A stretch of 64,000 nucleotides of DNA from Saccharopolyspora montiporae (GTDB taxonomy: Bacteria; Actinomycetota; Actinomycetes; Mycobacteriales; Pseudonocardiaceae), in the NCBI RefSeq assembly GCF_015209505.1, contig NZ_JADEYC010000018.1, positions 186,001-250,000 of the forward strand, in the 5' to 3' direction. Below the pieces are notes generated by a model. The model did no database searches, was not told where the DNA came from, and saw nothing but the letters and a program-made list of their open reading frames with translations. A program made the translations under genes and the position numbers. Below, one piece after another: positions 28,112 through 37,439 of this stretch (its first letter is position 1; each line of letters begins with the position of its first letter).

Positions 28112-28981
28112 TCACGGGGCCGCGGCCGGGTGCCGGACGCTCGTGCGCTCGGTGCACGCGCGCAACCGGCGCAGTCCCGGATCGGCGCTGAAATCCTCCG
28201 GCGGCGGGTCGAGCACCCGCTTGGCCGATGCCGCGGCGCCGCGCGCCAGCTGCGCGCGCAGTTCGGGGTCGGCCCCGGACGGGTCGAGCAGATCCACGTC
28301 GGCGTGCTCGGCCAGCGTCGGGCCCAGCTCGGCCAGCGGTCCGGTCAGCACGTTGACCGCACCCGGCGGTATGCCCGAGGTGGCCAACACCTCGGCGAAG
28401 GTCAGCACCGGCAGCGGTTCCTCGTCGGCGACGAGCACGCAGGTGTTGCCCACCGCCAGCGCCGGTGCCAGCACGCTGACCACGCCGAGCAGTCCCGTGC
28501 CGCCCGGGGCGAGGATTCCCGCGATCCCGGCCGGTTTCGGAGCCGACACGCACAGCTGCGGCCCGGGCACCGCACGGATGCCGCCCAGCACGGCGGTGAC
28601 CTTGTCCGCCCAACCCGCGTACCAGACCAGCCGATCGACCGCGGCCGCGGCATCACCGGCGGCTTCGTCCGGAGACCGGTGACCGGTGGCGGCGGATTCC
28701 GCGGCGAACTGCCCCGACCGGCCCTCCAGCATCTCGGCGATCCGGTGCAGCACCTGGCCGCGGTGCTGCGCCTCGGCGCGCGACCACCCGCCGAACGCGC
28801 CGCGCGCGGCGGTGACCGCGTCCCGCACATCCTTGCGCGAGGCGTGCGCGGTGTTGGCGAGGAACCGCCCGTCCGCGGTGTGCACCGGGCGCACCCTCCC
28901 GGATTCCGAGCGCGGGAAGGCGCCGGCGATGTGCAGCGTGTACGTCTTGGCCACGGTGAGCCGCTCCGGTGCGTCAGACAT
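28112..28981 (-). CDS. Truncated aldehyde dehydrogenase homologue
   Basis: A 289-residue protein with the ALDH N-terminal, NAD-binding half only: VHTADGRFLANTAHASRKDVRDAV, IAGILAPGGTGLLGVVSVLAPALAVGNTCVLV and GIPPGAVNVLTG. Normal family length is about 480. The catalytic-cysteine half is absent. The usual oxyanion Asn in PWN is replaced (APGG), and the NAD-binding Lys of LKPSE is replaced (VADEE). It overlaps the upstream ALDH homologue by 8 bases, so the two are made together. It is therefore unlikely to oxidise aldehydes; a partner or scaffold role is possible. Confidence 0.8.
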   Translation of the reverse strand: MSDAPERLTVAKTYTLHIAGAFPRSESGRVRPVHTADGRFLANTAHASRKDVRDAVTAARGAFGGWSRAEAQHRGQVLHRIAEMLEGRSGQFAAESAATGHRSPDEAAGDAAAAVDRLVWYAGWADKVTAVLGGIRAVPGPQLCVSAPKPAGIAGILAPGGTGLLGVVSVLAPALAVGNTCVLVADEEPLPVLTFAEVLATSGIPPGAVNVLTGPLAELGPTLAEHADVDLLDPSGADPELRAQLARGAAASAKRVLDPPPEDFSADPGLRRLRACTERTSVRHPAAAP

Positions 28982-30356
28982 CGAGGTAGGTCTCCAGTCC
29001 TGCGGGGTCGACGTCCGGCCGCTCGGCGCCGTTCACCCGCACCGCCGAGGCGCGCAGGTGCTGCGCGGCCCACAGCGCGGTCGAGCCGTTGTGCGACCAC
29101 ACCGACACTGCGGGCGGCCGGGCCGTGTTGTTCGCCTTGGCCAGCGCCTCCTCCGGTGTGCGGAAGGTCAGCACCGGCAGCACCGGGCCGGGGATGTCCG
29201 CGCGGGCGATCGGCATCGCCTGGGTCGCCCCGGTCAGCACCGCGGGCTCGGCGAAGTGCCCGCGTTCGGGCAACGGGAGCTCCGCGGTCCAGCGCTCGGC
29301 GCCCAGTTCCTGCGCGTGCGCGGTGAGTTCGACGTTGCGCGCCAGCCGGCCCGCCGAGGTCAGCGGGCCGACGTCGGTGTTCGCGTCCAGCGGGTCACCG
29401 AGCCGCAGCCCCCGGACGCGCTCGCGCAGCAGATCCAGGAACCGTTCGGCCACCGATTCCTGCAGCAGGATCCGCGCACCGCGTCCGCGCAGACCGGTGA
29501 TCCCGTCCAGCACCCCGTCCACGGCCTGGTCCAGCGGGGCGTCGTCGAAGACGATGTCGGCGTCCGCGGTGCGCGGTTCGAGGGCGAGTCGGGTGCCGTT
29601 GCCCGCGAGCCGGGTGCGAACGCTCTCCCCGGCCGCGGCCGAACCGGTGAGGGCCACCGCAGCCACGTCCGGATGCCCGGCCAGCGCGCCGCCCACCTCG
29701 GCCGGGCCGGGCAGCACGTTGACCACCCCGGCGGGAAGCCCCGCGGTGCGGCAGATCTCGGCGAGCACCAGCGCGCCGAGCGGACTCGCCGCGGCGGGTT
29801 TCAGCACGGCGGTGTTCCCGCAGGCCAGCGCCGGGGCGAGCATCCGCACCAGCGCGAGCAGCGACGCATCGGCCGGCGCGATCTGCGCGGCCACGCCCAC
29901 CGGACGCGGATCCGGGCCGAACCCCGCGTGCGGCAGCTTGTCCGCCCAGCCGGCGTGGTGGAACAGCTGCGCGGCCGCGGCGGGCAGCTCGGCCTCCTTG
30001 CTGCTGCGGATCGTCCTGCCGGTGTCCAGGGTCTGCAGCACCGCGAGTTCGCGGGAGTGCTCCTGGACCAGTCGCGCGATCCGGAACAGGTGCTTGGCAC
30101 GCTCGGTACCCGGCAATCGGCCCCAGGTCTCCCGCTGCGCCCGCCGGGCAGCGCGGATCGCGGTGTCCACATCGGACTCGTCGGCGGTGGCGACGGTGGC
30201 GAGCGGCTGTTCGGTGGCGGGGTCGGTGCCGGTGCGCGGTTCGCCGCCGCCGGCGCGGAACTCCCCGTCGACGAACATCCCGTACTCCGCCCGCAGCGCG
30301 GCCGTCGCGCGCGATTCGGGAGCCGGAACGTCATCCCACGGCGCGGTTTCGGTCAT
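28974..30356 (-). CDS. Aldehyde dehydrogenase-fold protein lacking active site
   Basis: A 460-residue ALDH homologue of nearly full length, encoded 32 bases after deoC. The NAD-binding body is clear (ALACGNTAVLKPAAASPLGAL, AGVVNVLPGPAEVGG, VAAVALTGSAAAGESV). But where the family has FNQGQxCxAG with the nucleophile Cys, this protein has GLRGRGA (~289-295), and the PWN motif reads PAD (~161-163). The GGKSP strand after the general-base Glu is also lost (LALEPRTADAD). Context suggests acetaldehyde from DeoC as the ancestral substrate, but this copy probably cannot oxidise it. Confidence 0.82.
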   Translation of the reverse strand: MTETAPWDDVPAPESRATAALRAEYGMFVDGEFRAGGGEPRTGTDPATEQPLATVATADESDVDTAIRAARRAQRETWGRLPGTERAKHLFRIARLVQEHSRELAVLQTLDTGRTIRSSKEAELPAAAAQLFHHAGWADKLPHAGFGPDPRPVGVAAQIAPADASLLALVRMLAPALACGNTAVLKPAAASPLGALVLAEICRTAGLPAGVVNVLPGPAEVGGALAGHPDVAAVALTGSAAAGESVRTRLAGNGTRLALEPRTADADIVFDDAPLDQAVDGVLDGITGLRGRGARILLQESVAERFLDLLRERVRGLRLGDPLDANTDVGPLTSAGRLARNVELTAHAQELGAERWTAELPLPERGHFAEPAVLTGATQAMPIARADIPGPVLPVLTFRTPEEALAKANNTARPPAVSVWSHNGSTALWAAQHLRASAVRVNGAERPDVDPAGLETYLDV

Positions 30357-30388
30357 CCGTGTCCTCTCTGCTGCCGGGCCCGGCCCGG

Positions 30389-31345
30389 TCAGTCCACCGG
30401 GATCTCGCGTGCGGTGCCGTAGTGGCCCTCGGACTGCGCGCGGCGCTGCAGCAGGAGGTCGTCCAGCAGCGAGGACGCACCGAAGCGGAACAGCTCCGGG
30501 GTCAACCACGCTGCTCCGGCCACGTCGCGCACCGCCACCAGGTACCGGAGCGCGTCCTTCGTGCTGCGGATGCCGCCCGCGGTCTTCACCCCGCGCAGCT
30601 GCCCGGTGGCCGCGCGCCAGTCCCGCACCGCCTGCAGCAGCACGTGGGTTACCGGCAGCGTCGCGGCGGGGCTGATCTTGCCGGTGGAGGTCTTCAGGAA
30701 ATCGGCGCCGCCGAGCAGTGCCAGCCAGCTCGCCCGCCGTACGTTGTCGTAGGTCGCCAGCTCACCGGTCTCCAGGATCACCTTCAGGTGGCGGCTGCCG
30801 CACTCCGCGCGGACCGCCGCGATCTCCGCGAGCACCCGGTCGTGCTCACCGGCCAGGAACGCCGCCCGGTCGATGACCATGTCGATCTCGTCGGCGCCGG
30901 CCTGCACCGCCAGCCGCACCTCGGCCAGCTTGACCTCGGTGCTGGAGCGTCCGGACGGGAAGGCGGTGGCCACCGAGGCGACGCGGACCCCGCTGCCGGC
31001 CAGCGCGTCGACCGCCGGGCGAACCAGGTCCGGGTATGCGCAGATCGCGGCCACCTGCGGTGCATCCGGCTGGTGCGGATCCGGGTTCCGGGCGCGGGTG
31101 CACAGCGAGCGGATCCGGTCCGCGGTGTCCGCCCCTTCGAGGGTGGTCAGGTCCACCGCGCCGATCGCCACGTCCAGCGCCTGCTGCTTCGCGGTGCGCT
31201 TGACGCTGCGACCGGCCAGCGCGGTCGCGTGGCGTTCCAGACCGGCCCGGTCGACTCTGGGCAGCCCGCGCAGGAACCCGCTCAGCGCCGCTCCGCCGCG
31301 CGCGGCCGCAGCGAGCTCATCCGGGAGTGCGGAGGACTGCGCCAT
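30389..31345 (-). CDS. deoC: Deoxyribose-phosphate aldolase
   Basis: A 318-residue class I aldolase that cleaves 2-deoxyribose-5-phosphate into glyceraldehyde-3-phosphate and acetaldehyde. The Schiff-base lysine lies in GADFLKTSTGK; the second conserved lysine is in GVKTAGGIR, and the DxxT-like VDLTTLEG strand is near the start. It belongs to the longer (~320) DeoC class. ATG at 31345. First gene of a three-gene minus-strand operon with the two ALDH homologues. It completes the route from DeoA and PNP to central metabolism. Confidence 0.95.
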   Translation of the reverse strand: MAQSSALPDELAAAARGGAALSGFLRGLPRVDRAGLERHATALAGRSVKRTAKQQALDVAIGAVDLTTLEGADTADRIRSLCTRARNPDPHQPDAPQVAAICAYPDLVRPAVDALAGSGVRVASVATAFPSGRSSTEVKLAEVRLAVQAGADEIDMVIDRAAFLAGEHDRVLAEIAAVRAECGSRHLKVILETGELATYDNVRRASWLALLGGADFLKTSTGKISPAATLPVTHVLLQAVRDWRAATGQLRGVKTAGGIRSTKDALRYLVAVRDVAGAAWLTPELFRFGASSLLDDLLLQRRAQSEGHYGTAREIPVD

Positions 31346-31479
31346 GGCGGTGAGTCTAGGGATCGGGACCGGCCGCGTCTCCCCCGCGAACCCGCCGTTC
31401 GCGGGACGGGTGCGCGGGTCGGCGACGGGGTACCCGGGGACGGAGGGCAGCACACCAGCCGACCGGGAGGTGGTCCACC

Positions 31480-32613
31480 GTGCGGGCAGTCGTGTACGAG
31501 GAACCGTTCAGCGTCGGGATCGCGGAGGTGCAGCATCCCGCCGTCCAGCACCCCAACGATGTGGTCGTGCGGGTGACGTCGACGGCGATCTGCGGATCCG
31601 ACCTGCACATGTACGAGGGACGGACGGCCGCCGAACCGGGCATCGTGTTCGGCCACGAGAACATGGGCATCATCGAGGAGGTCGGTTCCGGGGTGACCGC
31701 GCTGCAGCGCGGCGACCGGGTGGTGATGCCGTTCAACGTGGCGTGCGGCTTCTGCAAGAACTGCACGGCCGGGGACACGGCGTTCTGCCTGACGGTCAAT
31801 CCGGGCTTCGCCGGCGGGGCCTACGGCTACGTGGCGATGGGGCCCTATTCCGGTGGTCAGGCGGAGTACCTGCGGGTGCCCTACGCCGACTTCAACTGCT
31901 TGAAGCTGCCCCCGGACGGCAGCCACGAGACGGACTTCGTGCTGCTGGCCGACATCTTCCCGACCGGGTACCACGGCTGCGAGCTGGCCCAGGTATCCCC
32001 GGGGGAGAGCGTGGTGGTCTACGGAGCGGGCCCGGTGGGGCTGATGGCCGCCTATTCAGCGCTGCTGCGCGGTGCGTCCTGGGTGTTCGTGGTGGACCGG
32101 GTGCCGGAGCGGCTGGCCAAGGCGGAATCGATCGGGGCCGTCCCGGTGGACTTCGGCAAGGCCGATCCGGTCGAGCAGATCAAGGAGCAGACCGACGGCG
32201 AGGGCACGGACAAGGGCATCGACGCGGTCGGGTACCAGGCCCAGGTCGGCGACGGCAGCGGCGAGGAACCCGCCGTGGTGCTGAACTCGCTGATCGACTC
32301 GGTGCGCCCCACGGGCAGGCTCGGCGTGCCCGGCCTGTACGTGCCCAGCGATCCGGGCGGGCCGGACGCGAACGCGAAGCAGGGCATGCTGCTGGTGCAG
32401 ATCGGGCGCATGTTCGAGAAGGGGCAGGTCATCGGGACCGGGCAGTGCAACGTCAAGCGCTACAACCGGCAGCTGCGGGACATGATCATCGCCGGCCGCG
32501 CCGAACCGGGCTTCGTGGTCTCGCACGAGCTGTCGTTGTCCGAGGCGCCGGACGCCTACCGGAAGTTCGATCAGCGGATCGAGGGCTACACCAAGGTCGT
32601 GCTGCATCCCTGA
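31480..32613 (+). CDS. Zinc-dependent alcohol dehydrogenase
   Basis: A 377-residue medium-chain dehydrogenase of the glutathione-independent formaldehyde dehydrogenase-like group. Catalytic zinc ligands are in TAICGSDLHMYEG and FGHENMG; the structural zinc loop is CGFCKNCTAGDTAFC. The NAD site is VVVYGAGPVGLMAAYSALL. The GTG at 31480 has GGGAGG upstream. It is divergent from deoC with 134 bases between starts, so it might reduce or dismutate acetaldehyde made by DeoC; that is inferred from position only. Confidence 0.88.
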   Translation: MRAVVYEEPFSVGIAEVQHPAVQHPNDVVVRVTSTAICGSDLHMYEGRTAAEPGIVFGHENMGIIEEVGSGVTALQRGDRVVMPFNVACGFCKNCTAGDTAFCLTVNPGFAGGAYGYVAMGPYSGGQAEYLRVPYADFNCLKLPPDGSHETDFVLLADIFPTGYHGCELAQVSPGESVVVYGAGPVGLMAAYSALLRGASWVFVVDRVPERLAKAESIGAVPVDFGKADPVEQIKEQTDGEGTDKGIDAVGYQAQVGDGSGEEPAVVLNSLIDSVRPTGRLGVPGLYVPSDPGGPDANAKQGMLLVQIGRMFEKGQVIGTGQCNVKRYNRQLRDMIIAGRAEPGFVVSHELSLSEAPDAYRKFDQRIEGYTKVVLHP

Positions 32614-32736
32614 CCGGCTCCACCGCGCACGAGCGTGCACCGGCCGTGACCGCAGGCCGGTGCACGTGCGACCCGCGCCACGTTGCCCGGCCGCGTGCGG
32701 CGGCGCCCCTCCTGCCTGCGGTTAATGTGGATGTCC

Positions 32737-33360
32737 ATGGATACCCGGGTCGTGGACCACCCGCTCGCAGCGGCCAGACTGTCCACAATGCGCGATGCCC
32801 GCACGGGGAGTGCGGAGTTCCGTTCCGCCCTGCAGGAACTGACGCTGATGCTCATCTACGAGGCGACCCGGGACGCCGAGGTGGTCACCGAGCCGATCCA
32901 CACCCCGGTCGCGCGCACCGACGGCTACCGCCTGGCCAATCCGCCGCTGCTGGTGCCGGTGCTGCGGGCGGGGCTGGGCATGGCCGATCAGGCGCACCGG
33001 CTGATCCCGGAAGCGCAGATGGGCTTCGTGGGGCTCGCCCGCGACGAGGAGACCCTGCTGCCGACCCCGTACCTGGAGTCGCTGCCCGAGGACCTGTCCG
33101 GCCGCTCGGTGTTCGTGCTGGACCCGATGCTGGCCACCGGCGGGTCCATGGTCTACACGATCAGCCTGCTCACCGGCCGCGGCGCGCGCGACGTGACCGC
33201 CATCTGCATGCTCGCCGCCCCCGAGGGGCTGCAGAAGATGGAGGACTCGGGTCTGCCGGTACGGGTGGTCACCGCCAGCGTGGACGAGCGGCTCAACGAG
33301 TCCGGTTTCATCGTCCCGGGGCTGGGCGATGCCGGGGACCGCGAGTACGGGTCGGTCTGA
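32737..33360 (+). CDS. upp: Uracil phosphoribosyltransferase
   Basis: A 207-residue type I phosphoribosyltransferase that makes UMP from uracil and PRPP. The PRPP loop [10 protein letters not shown] is intact, and the uracil-binding C-terminus ([17 protein letters not shown]) is the family hallmark. Three in-frame ATGs lie close together at 32725-32737; I take the last, which gives the usual start [15 protein letters not shown]. It recovers the uracil released by pyrimidine nucleoside phosphorolysis. Confidence 0.95.
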   Translation: MDTRVVDHPLAAARLSTMRDARTGSAEFRSALQELTLMLIYEATRDAEVVTEPIHTPVARTDGYRLANPPLLVPVLRAGLGMADQAHRLIPEAQMGFVGLARDEETLLPTPYLESLPEDLSGRSVFVLDPMLATGGSMVYTISLLTGRGARDVTAICMLAAPEGLQKMEDSGLPVRVVTASVDERLNESGFIVPGLGDAGDREYGSV

Positions 33361-33454
33361 CCTGCGGGTCAGTGTGCGCGGGGGCGCCGGTGTTCGCGCA
33401 GTGTTCGCGTCCACCTCCGGGGGAGTTAAGTCCGGTTCGTGAGACCCTGCAGGT

Positions 33455-34618
33455 GTGGCTGCACCGAACCCGCTGCTGACCGGACTTCTCGCGAGCGCTG
33501 CGACCGGGGTCGTCTACCGGAGCGTCCGCACCGTCGCGCAGACCGGCAGGATCGTCCCGTTATCCGAGCCGCCGGAATCCCCCGTCGAACCGCCGCGGGT
33601 GACCGTCGTGGTCCCCGCGCGCAACGAGGCCGCGGTCCTGGACGGCTGCCTGCGCGGTGTGCTGGACCAGACGCACGGCGCCGCCGGGTCGTCCCTGCTG
33701 CGCGCGGTAGTCGTCGATGACGGCTCCACCGACGGAACCGGGGAGATCGCCCGAGCGCACGCCGCCGCCGACCCGCGGCTGACCGTCGAACGCGTGGACG
33801 CCCCGCCCGCGGGGTGGGGCGGCAAGGTGCACGCGATGCACGTGGGCACGGAGAGCGCCGCGCCGCCCGAGCCCGGCGAGTGGCTGATGTTCCTGGACGC
33901 CGACACCGTCCCGGCGCCGGAACTCGTCAGCAGGCTGGTGGCCACGGCCGAATCCGCGGACGCCGACCTGGTCTCCACGCCGGGCGGGCCGCCCGCCGGG
34001 CATTCCGCGACCTGGCCGCTGCTGATGCCGTCCGGCCTGCAGCTGATCGGCGAGAACGCCGACCCGAACGGCCGCGGCCGCAAGGCTTTCGCGATCGGGC
34101 ACTGCATTCTCGTCCGCCGTTCGCACTACGAGAAGGTCGGCGGCTGGCAGGCGCTGGCCGACCGCCGCAACGAGGACATCGCGATCGCCACGCTGGTCCG
34201 GGACAGCGGTGGGACGACCCGCACGGTGGACGGTCTGGACCACCTCACCACCAGCGGGATGGACCCGTTCCAGCAGGGCTGGTCGTCGTTCCGGAAGAGC
34301 TTCGTCGCAGGTACCGGCGGTTCGGCCCCCGTGCTGGCGGCGCTGGGCGTGGGTCAGGTGGTCGCCTCGCTGGCCGCGCCCGCGGCCGCGATCGCCGGGA
34401 TCCGCGGTGGCCGCCGCGGATTGGCGCTGCTGGGTGCGGCCGGGTGGCTGGCGCAGGGCGCGGCGCACGCGCGCACCGGCCGATTCATGCGCGCGGGACG
34501 CGGGGTCGCCGCGCTGGCCCCGGTCAGCGGGGCGCTGTTCGGTGGTCTGCTGCTGGACGGGGCGCTGCGCGCGCGGCGCGGGGTGACCAGCTGGAAGGGC
34601 CGCCGGACCTCGATCTGA
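33455..34618 (+). CDS. Glycosyltransferase family 2, membrane-associated
   Basis: A 387-residue GT2 enzyme. The nucleotide-sugar motifs are VTVVVPARNEAAVLDGCLRG, VVDDGSTDGTGE and the metal-binding MFLDADTVPAPELV; the acceptor region has RRNEDIAIA. C-terminal hydrophobic helices (~290-315, ~320-340, ~350-370) would anchor it in the membrane. The layout resembles CrtQ-type or hopene-type GT2 proteins that act on lipid acceptors, but no pathway partner is adjacent. GTG start. A perfect terminator hairpin follows. Confidence 0.85.
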   Translation: MAAPNPLLTGLLASAATGVVYRSVRTVAQTGRIVPLSEPPESPVEPPRVTVVVPARNEAAVLDGCLRGVLDQTHGAAGSSLLRAVVVDDGSTDGTGEIARAHAAADPRLTVERVDAPPAGWGGKVHAMHVGTESAAPPEPGEWLMFLDADTVPAPELVSRLVATAESADADLVSTPGGPPAGHSATWPLLMPSGLQLIGENADPNGRGRKAFAIGHCILVRRSHYEKVGGWQALADRRNEDIAIATLVRDSGGTTRTVDGLDHLTTSGMDPFQQGWSSFRKSFVAGTGGSAPVLAALGVGQVVASLAAPAAAIAGIRGGRRGLALLGAAGWLAQGAAHARTGRFMRAGRGVAALAPVSGALFGGLLLDGALRARRGVTSWKGRRTSI

Positions 34619-34638
34619 GCGGGGCCGGAGAAACGCGG

Positions 34639-34665
34639 GTCCCCCCGGCCGACGGCCGGGGGGAC
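34639..34665. terminator. Perfect 12-bp terminator hairpin
   Basis: GTCCCCCCGGCC (34639-34650) and GGCCGGGGGGAC (34654-34665) pair without mismatch around a GAC loop. It lies 20 bases after the glycosyltransferase stop and 31 bases before the end of the convergent 112-residue gene. It can terminate both. Confidence 0.85.
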
Positions 34666-34696
34666 CTCGTGCTGACTGGCTGTTCGGGGGATGTCC

Positions 34697-35035
34697 TCAG
34701 TTGGCCGCTTCCTGGCGCCGCATCCTGCGCAGCGCCAGCGGTGCACCGGCGAGGTCTTCCTCGTTGCACAGCAGCTTCAGGTCGTAGTACGGGGAGCCTT
34801 CGCGGTCGTCGTAATCCAGGTGAACCGCGATGACGTCGATCGGCTCACCCAGCCACCGCTGGGCTTCGCGCAGCCACTGGGCGGAGCGCTCCAGTGCGGT
34901 CGCTAGGTCGTCGTCTCGGAACTCGACAGGTCGGTAGGGAACGCCCTGGACCTGATCGTTGGTGCCGGAGGGCTGTGGGAGATCCACGGAGACGCCGGTG
35001 TCATCGAGTTCGAGTCGGATCGTTTCCTCACTCAC
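34697..35035 (-). CDS. Conserved hypothetical protein, 112 aa
   Basis: A small acidic soluble protein starting at GTG 35035 (MSEETIRLELDDTGVSVDLP). It has a helix (DDDLATALERSAQWLREAQRWLG) and a strand pair (IDVIAVHLDYDDREGSPYYDLKLLCN). The ending LALRRMRRQEAAN is basic. No signal peptide. I recognise it only as an actinobacterial protein of unknown function. The 283-base gap upstream holds GC-rich repeats but no gene. Confidence 0.65.
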   Translation of the reverse strand: MSEETIRLELDDTGVSVDLPQPSGTNDQVQGVPYRPVEFRDDDLATALERSAQWLREAQRWLGEPIDVIAVHLDYDDREGSPYYDLKLLCNEEDLAGAPLALRRMRRQEAAN

Positions 35036-35318
35036 TGTCGCAGGGTAACCCGTACGGCCTGGAGAACGCTGCCTCAGGGCCGGATCGGTTCTGCTTGCCG
35101 GAACGGCCGGGACGCCGGCCGCGAGCGGGGGCCGCCGGCCGGCTCGGAATGAGGTGCGGGGCGCCCTGGACATCGCACGTTGATGAGGGAAGGCGGGCTT
35201 TGCCCAGGGCGCCGCACCGTCGCCAAGGGGCGCGCCCCGGCGACACGATCAGGTTACTCGGACGGCCCGGACCAAGATCAACTGGGGCCTGGCGTCTCGT
35301 CCGGTGCAGGTCAGCGGG

Positions 35319-35771
35319 CTACGGCAACAGGCCGGCCGCCACCGTGGCACCCAGCTCCCAGCACGATTCCCGTGCCTGCTTGTCCGGCTGGTCCAGCACC
35401 GTCACCGGTTCGGCCACCTGCCGCCAGGACAGCCCCGCGGTGATCGAGCCGATCGCGCGCAGCGCGCCCTCCACGCCCTCATTGCCGTGCACGTAGCACG
35501 CGTACGGGCGCCCGGCCGTCGCGTCCAGGCACGGGTAGTAGACCGTGTCGAAGAAGTGCTTCAGCGCACCGCTGATGTACCCGAGGTTCGCCGGGGTCCC
35601 CAGCAGGTAGCCGTCCGCCTGCAGGACGTCGTGCGCGGTGGCGCTCAACGCCGGACGGTGCACCACCTCGACGTCCTCGATCTCGTCCGTCGTCGCGCCC
35701 GCCAGCACCTGCTCGAACATGGCGCGCATTCCCGGTGAGGGTGTGTGGTGCACGATCAGCAGTCTGGGCAT
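35319..35771 (-). CDS. Flavodoxin/NADPH-dependent FMN reductase-like protein
   Basis: A 150-residue flavodoxin-fold protein. The phosphate loop for FMN is LLIVHHTPSPGMRAMFEQVL and the second FMN loop is YLLGTPANLGYISGALKHFFD, typical of WrbA-like and FMN reductase proteins. The ATG at 35771 has GGAGG before it and lies 16 bases inside the end of the pmm gene, so translation is coupled. Third gene after PNP and pmm. It probably handles quinones or flavin, with no clear link to salvage. Confidence 0.85.
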   Translation of the reverse strand: MPRLLIVHHTPSPGMRAMFEQVLAGATTDEIEDVEVVHRPALSATAHDVLQADGYLLGTPANLGYISGALKHFFDTVYYPCLDATAGRPYACYVHGNEGVEGALRAIGSITAGLSWRQVAEPVTVLDQPDKQARESCWELGATVAAGLLP

Positions 35772-37426
35772 CGGGGACCTCCAACCAGTTCGGACACGGC
35801 CCGCCGCAAGTCGGCCAACCGGCGGTCGGCGCGGTCCTCGGCCTTGCGCAGCGGCTGCTCCGCAGCGGGCTCCACCACCTGCAGGTAGCACTTCAACTTC
35901 GGTTCCGTCCCGGAGGGGCGGATCACGGTGCGCAACCCGCCCCGCCCGGTCACGACCAGCGCGTCGGTGTCCGGGAGCAGGTCGGCCACCCGCACCTCGA
36001 CGCCCGCCAGCTCGGTCGGCGGCGACTCCCGCAGCCGGCGCATAGTCTCGGCGATCTCCGCGGTCTCGGTGAACCGCGCGGAGACCTGGCCGGTGCGGTG
36101 CACCCCGTGCCGCGCGTGCAGGTCGTCCAGCAGATCCGGGAGACCGCGGCCCGCGGCTTTCGCGCCCGCCGCCAGGTCGCAGCCCAGCACCGCCGCCGAG
36201 ATCCCGTCCTTGTCCCGGACCCGCTGCGGGTCCACGCAGTGCCCGAGCGCCTCCTCGTAGGCGTAGACCAGTCCGGTGCCCGCACCGTCCCCGGCGCGCA
36301 CCAGCCACTTGAACCCGGTGAACGTCTCGGCGAAACGCACCCCTGCCTCCGCGGCCACCGACCGCAGCATCGTGGCCGAGACGATGGTGGTCGCCACCAG
36401 CGGATCCGGGTGCGCCGACCGGTCCAACCCGGACAGGACGTGCTCGGCCAGCAGCACACCCGTCTCGTCGCCGGTCAGCATCCGCCACGCCCCGCCCGCG
36501 CGGACACCGAGCGCGCACCGGTCGGCGTCCGGGTCGAGCGCGATCGCCAGGTCCGCGTCGATGTTCGCGGCCAGTTCCAGCAGCAGATCCGTGGCGCCCG
36601 GCTCCTCCGGATTCGGGAACCCGGTGGTCGGGAAGGCCGGATCCGGCCACTGCTGCGCCTCCACCGGGGTGACGTCGGTGAAACCGGCGTCCCGCAGCGC
36701 GCGCAGCAGCGGTTCGCCGCCCACCCCGTGCAGCGCGGTCACCGCGATCCGCAGGTCCCGCGCGTGGCCGGAGGGTAGTTCGGCGACCCGGGCCAGGTAG
36801 TCGTCCAGCGCCGCGTGCTGCGTGGTCCAGTCCTCGCTGCGCGGGACGGACACGGCTGGCGGCACGGTCGAGATCCGCTGCTCGATCTCCCCGTCGACCG
36901 GGCTCACCGGCTGCACGCCGCCGTCCAGGTAGAGCTTGTAGCCGTTGTCCTGCGGCGGGTTGTGCGACGCGGTGATCTGCACACCGGCCACCGCCCCCAG
37001 CGCGCGGGCGGTACCGGCCAGCACCGGTGTCGGCAGCGGTTCGGGCAGCACCCGCACGTCGAAGCCCGCCGCCGCCAGCACCGCGGCGGCGTCCGCGGCG
37101 AACTCGGCCGAGCCGGTCCGCGCGTCCGAACCCACCACGACGATCCCGCCGGAGCGGCCGTGGTCCGCCAGCCACGCGGCGACCCCGGCGGTGGTGCGCA
37201 GCACGACGGCGCGGTTCATCCCGTTGGAGCCCGCGCGCACCGGGGCACGCAGCCCGGCCGTGCCGAACCGGGGCACACCGGCCATCCGCTCGTCCAGCTC
37301 TGCACGCGCCTGCGCCGAACCCGGCGCGGCGTCCACCAGGTCCTGCAGCTCGGCCCGGGTCCGCGGATCGGGGTCCCCGGCGATCCAGCGCCGCGCCGCG
37401 GAACGGGGCTCGTCGTCCAGCCTCAC
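35756..37426 (-). CDS. pmmB: Phosphomannomutase/phosphopentomutase-type enzyme
   Basis: A 556-residue member of the alpha-D-phosphohexomutase family. The phosphoserine loop is TASHNPPQDNGYK, the metal loop is DPDADR, the sugar loop is GETF-like (FTGFKW/YAYEEALG), and the phosphate loop is RPSGTEPKLKCY. It is the homologue of mycobacterial pmmB, which also follows the purine nucleoside phosphorylase gene. In this operon the likely job is converting (deoxy)ribose-1-phosphate to the 5-phosphate, the step PPM does elsewhere; that is inferred, and no classic deoB is in the window. GTG start, 13 bases after PNP. Confidence 0.9.
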   Translation of the reverse strand: MRLDDEPRSAARRWIAGDPDPRTRAELQDLVDAAPGSAQARAELDERMAGVPRFGTAGLRAPVRAGSNGMNRAVVLRTTAGVAAWLADHGRSGGIVVVGSDARTGSAEFAADAAAVLAAAGFDVRVLPEPLPTPVLAGTARALGAVAGVQITASHNPPQDNGYKLYLDGGVQPVSPVDGEIEQRISTVPPAVSVPRSEDWTTQHAALDDYLARVAELPSGHARDLRIAVTALHGVGGEPLLRALRDAGFTDVTPVEAQQWPDPAFPTTGFPNPEEPGATDLLLELAANIDADLAIALDPDADRCALGVRAGGAWRMLTGDETGVLLAEHVLSGLDRSAHPDPLVATTIVSATMLRSVAAEAGVRFAETFTGFKWLVRAGDGAGTGLVYAYEEALGHCVDPQRVRDKDGISAAVLGCDLAAGAKAAGRGLPDLLDDLHARHGVHRTGQVSARFTETAEIAETMRRLRESPPTELAGVEVRVADLLPDTDALVVTGRGGLRTVIRPSGTEPKLKCYLQVVEPAAEQPLRKAEDRADRRLADLRRAVSELVGGPRCPDC

Positions 37427-37439
37427 CGGACCTCCCCGG

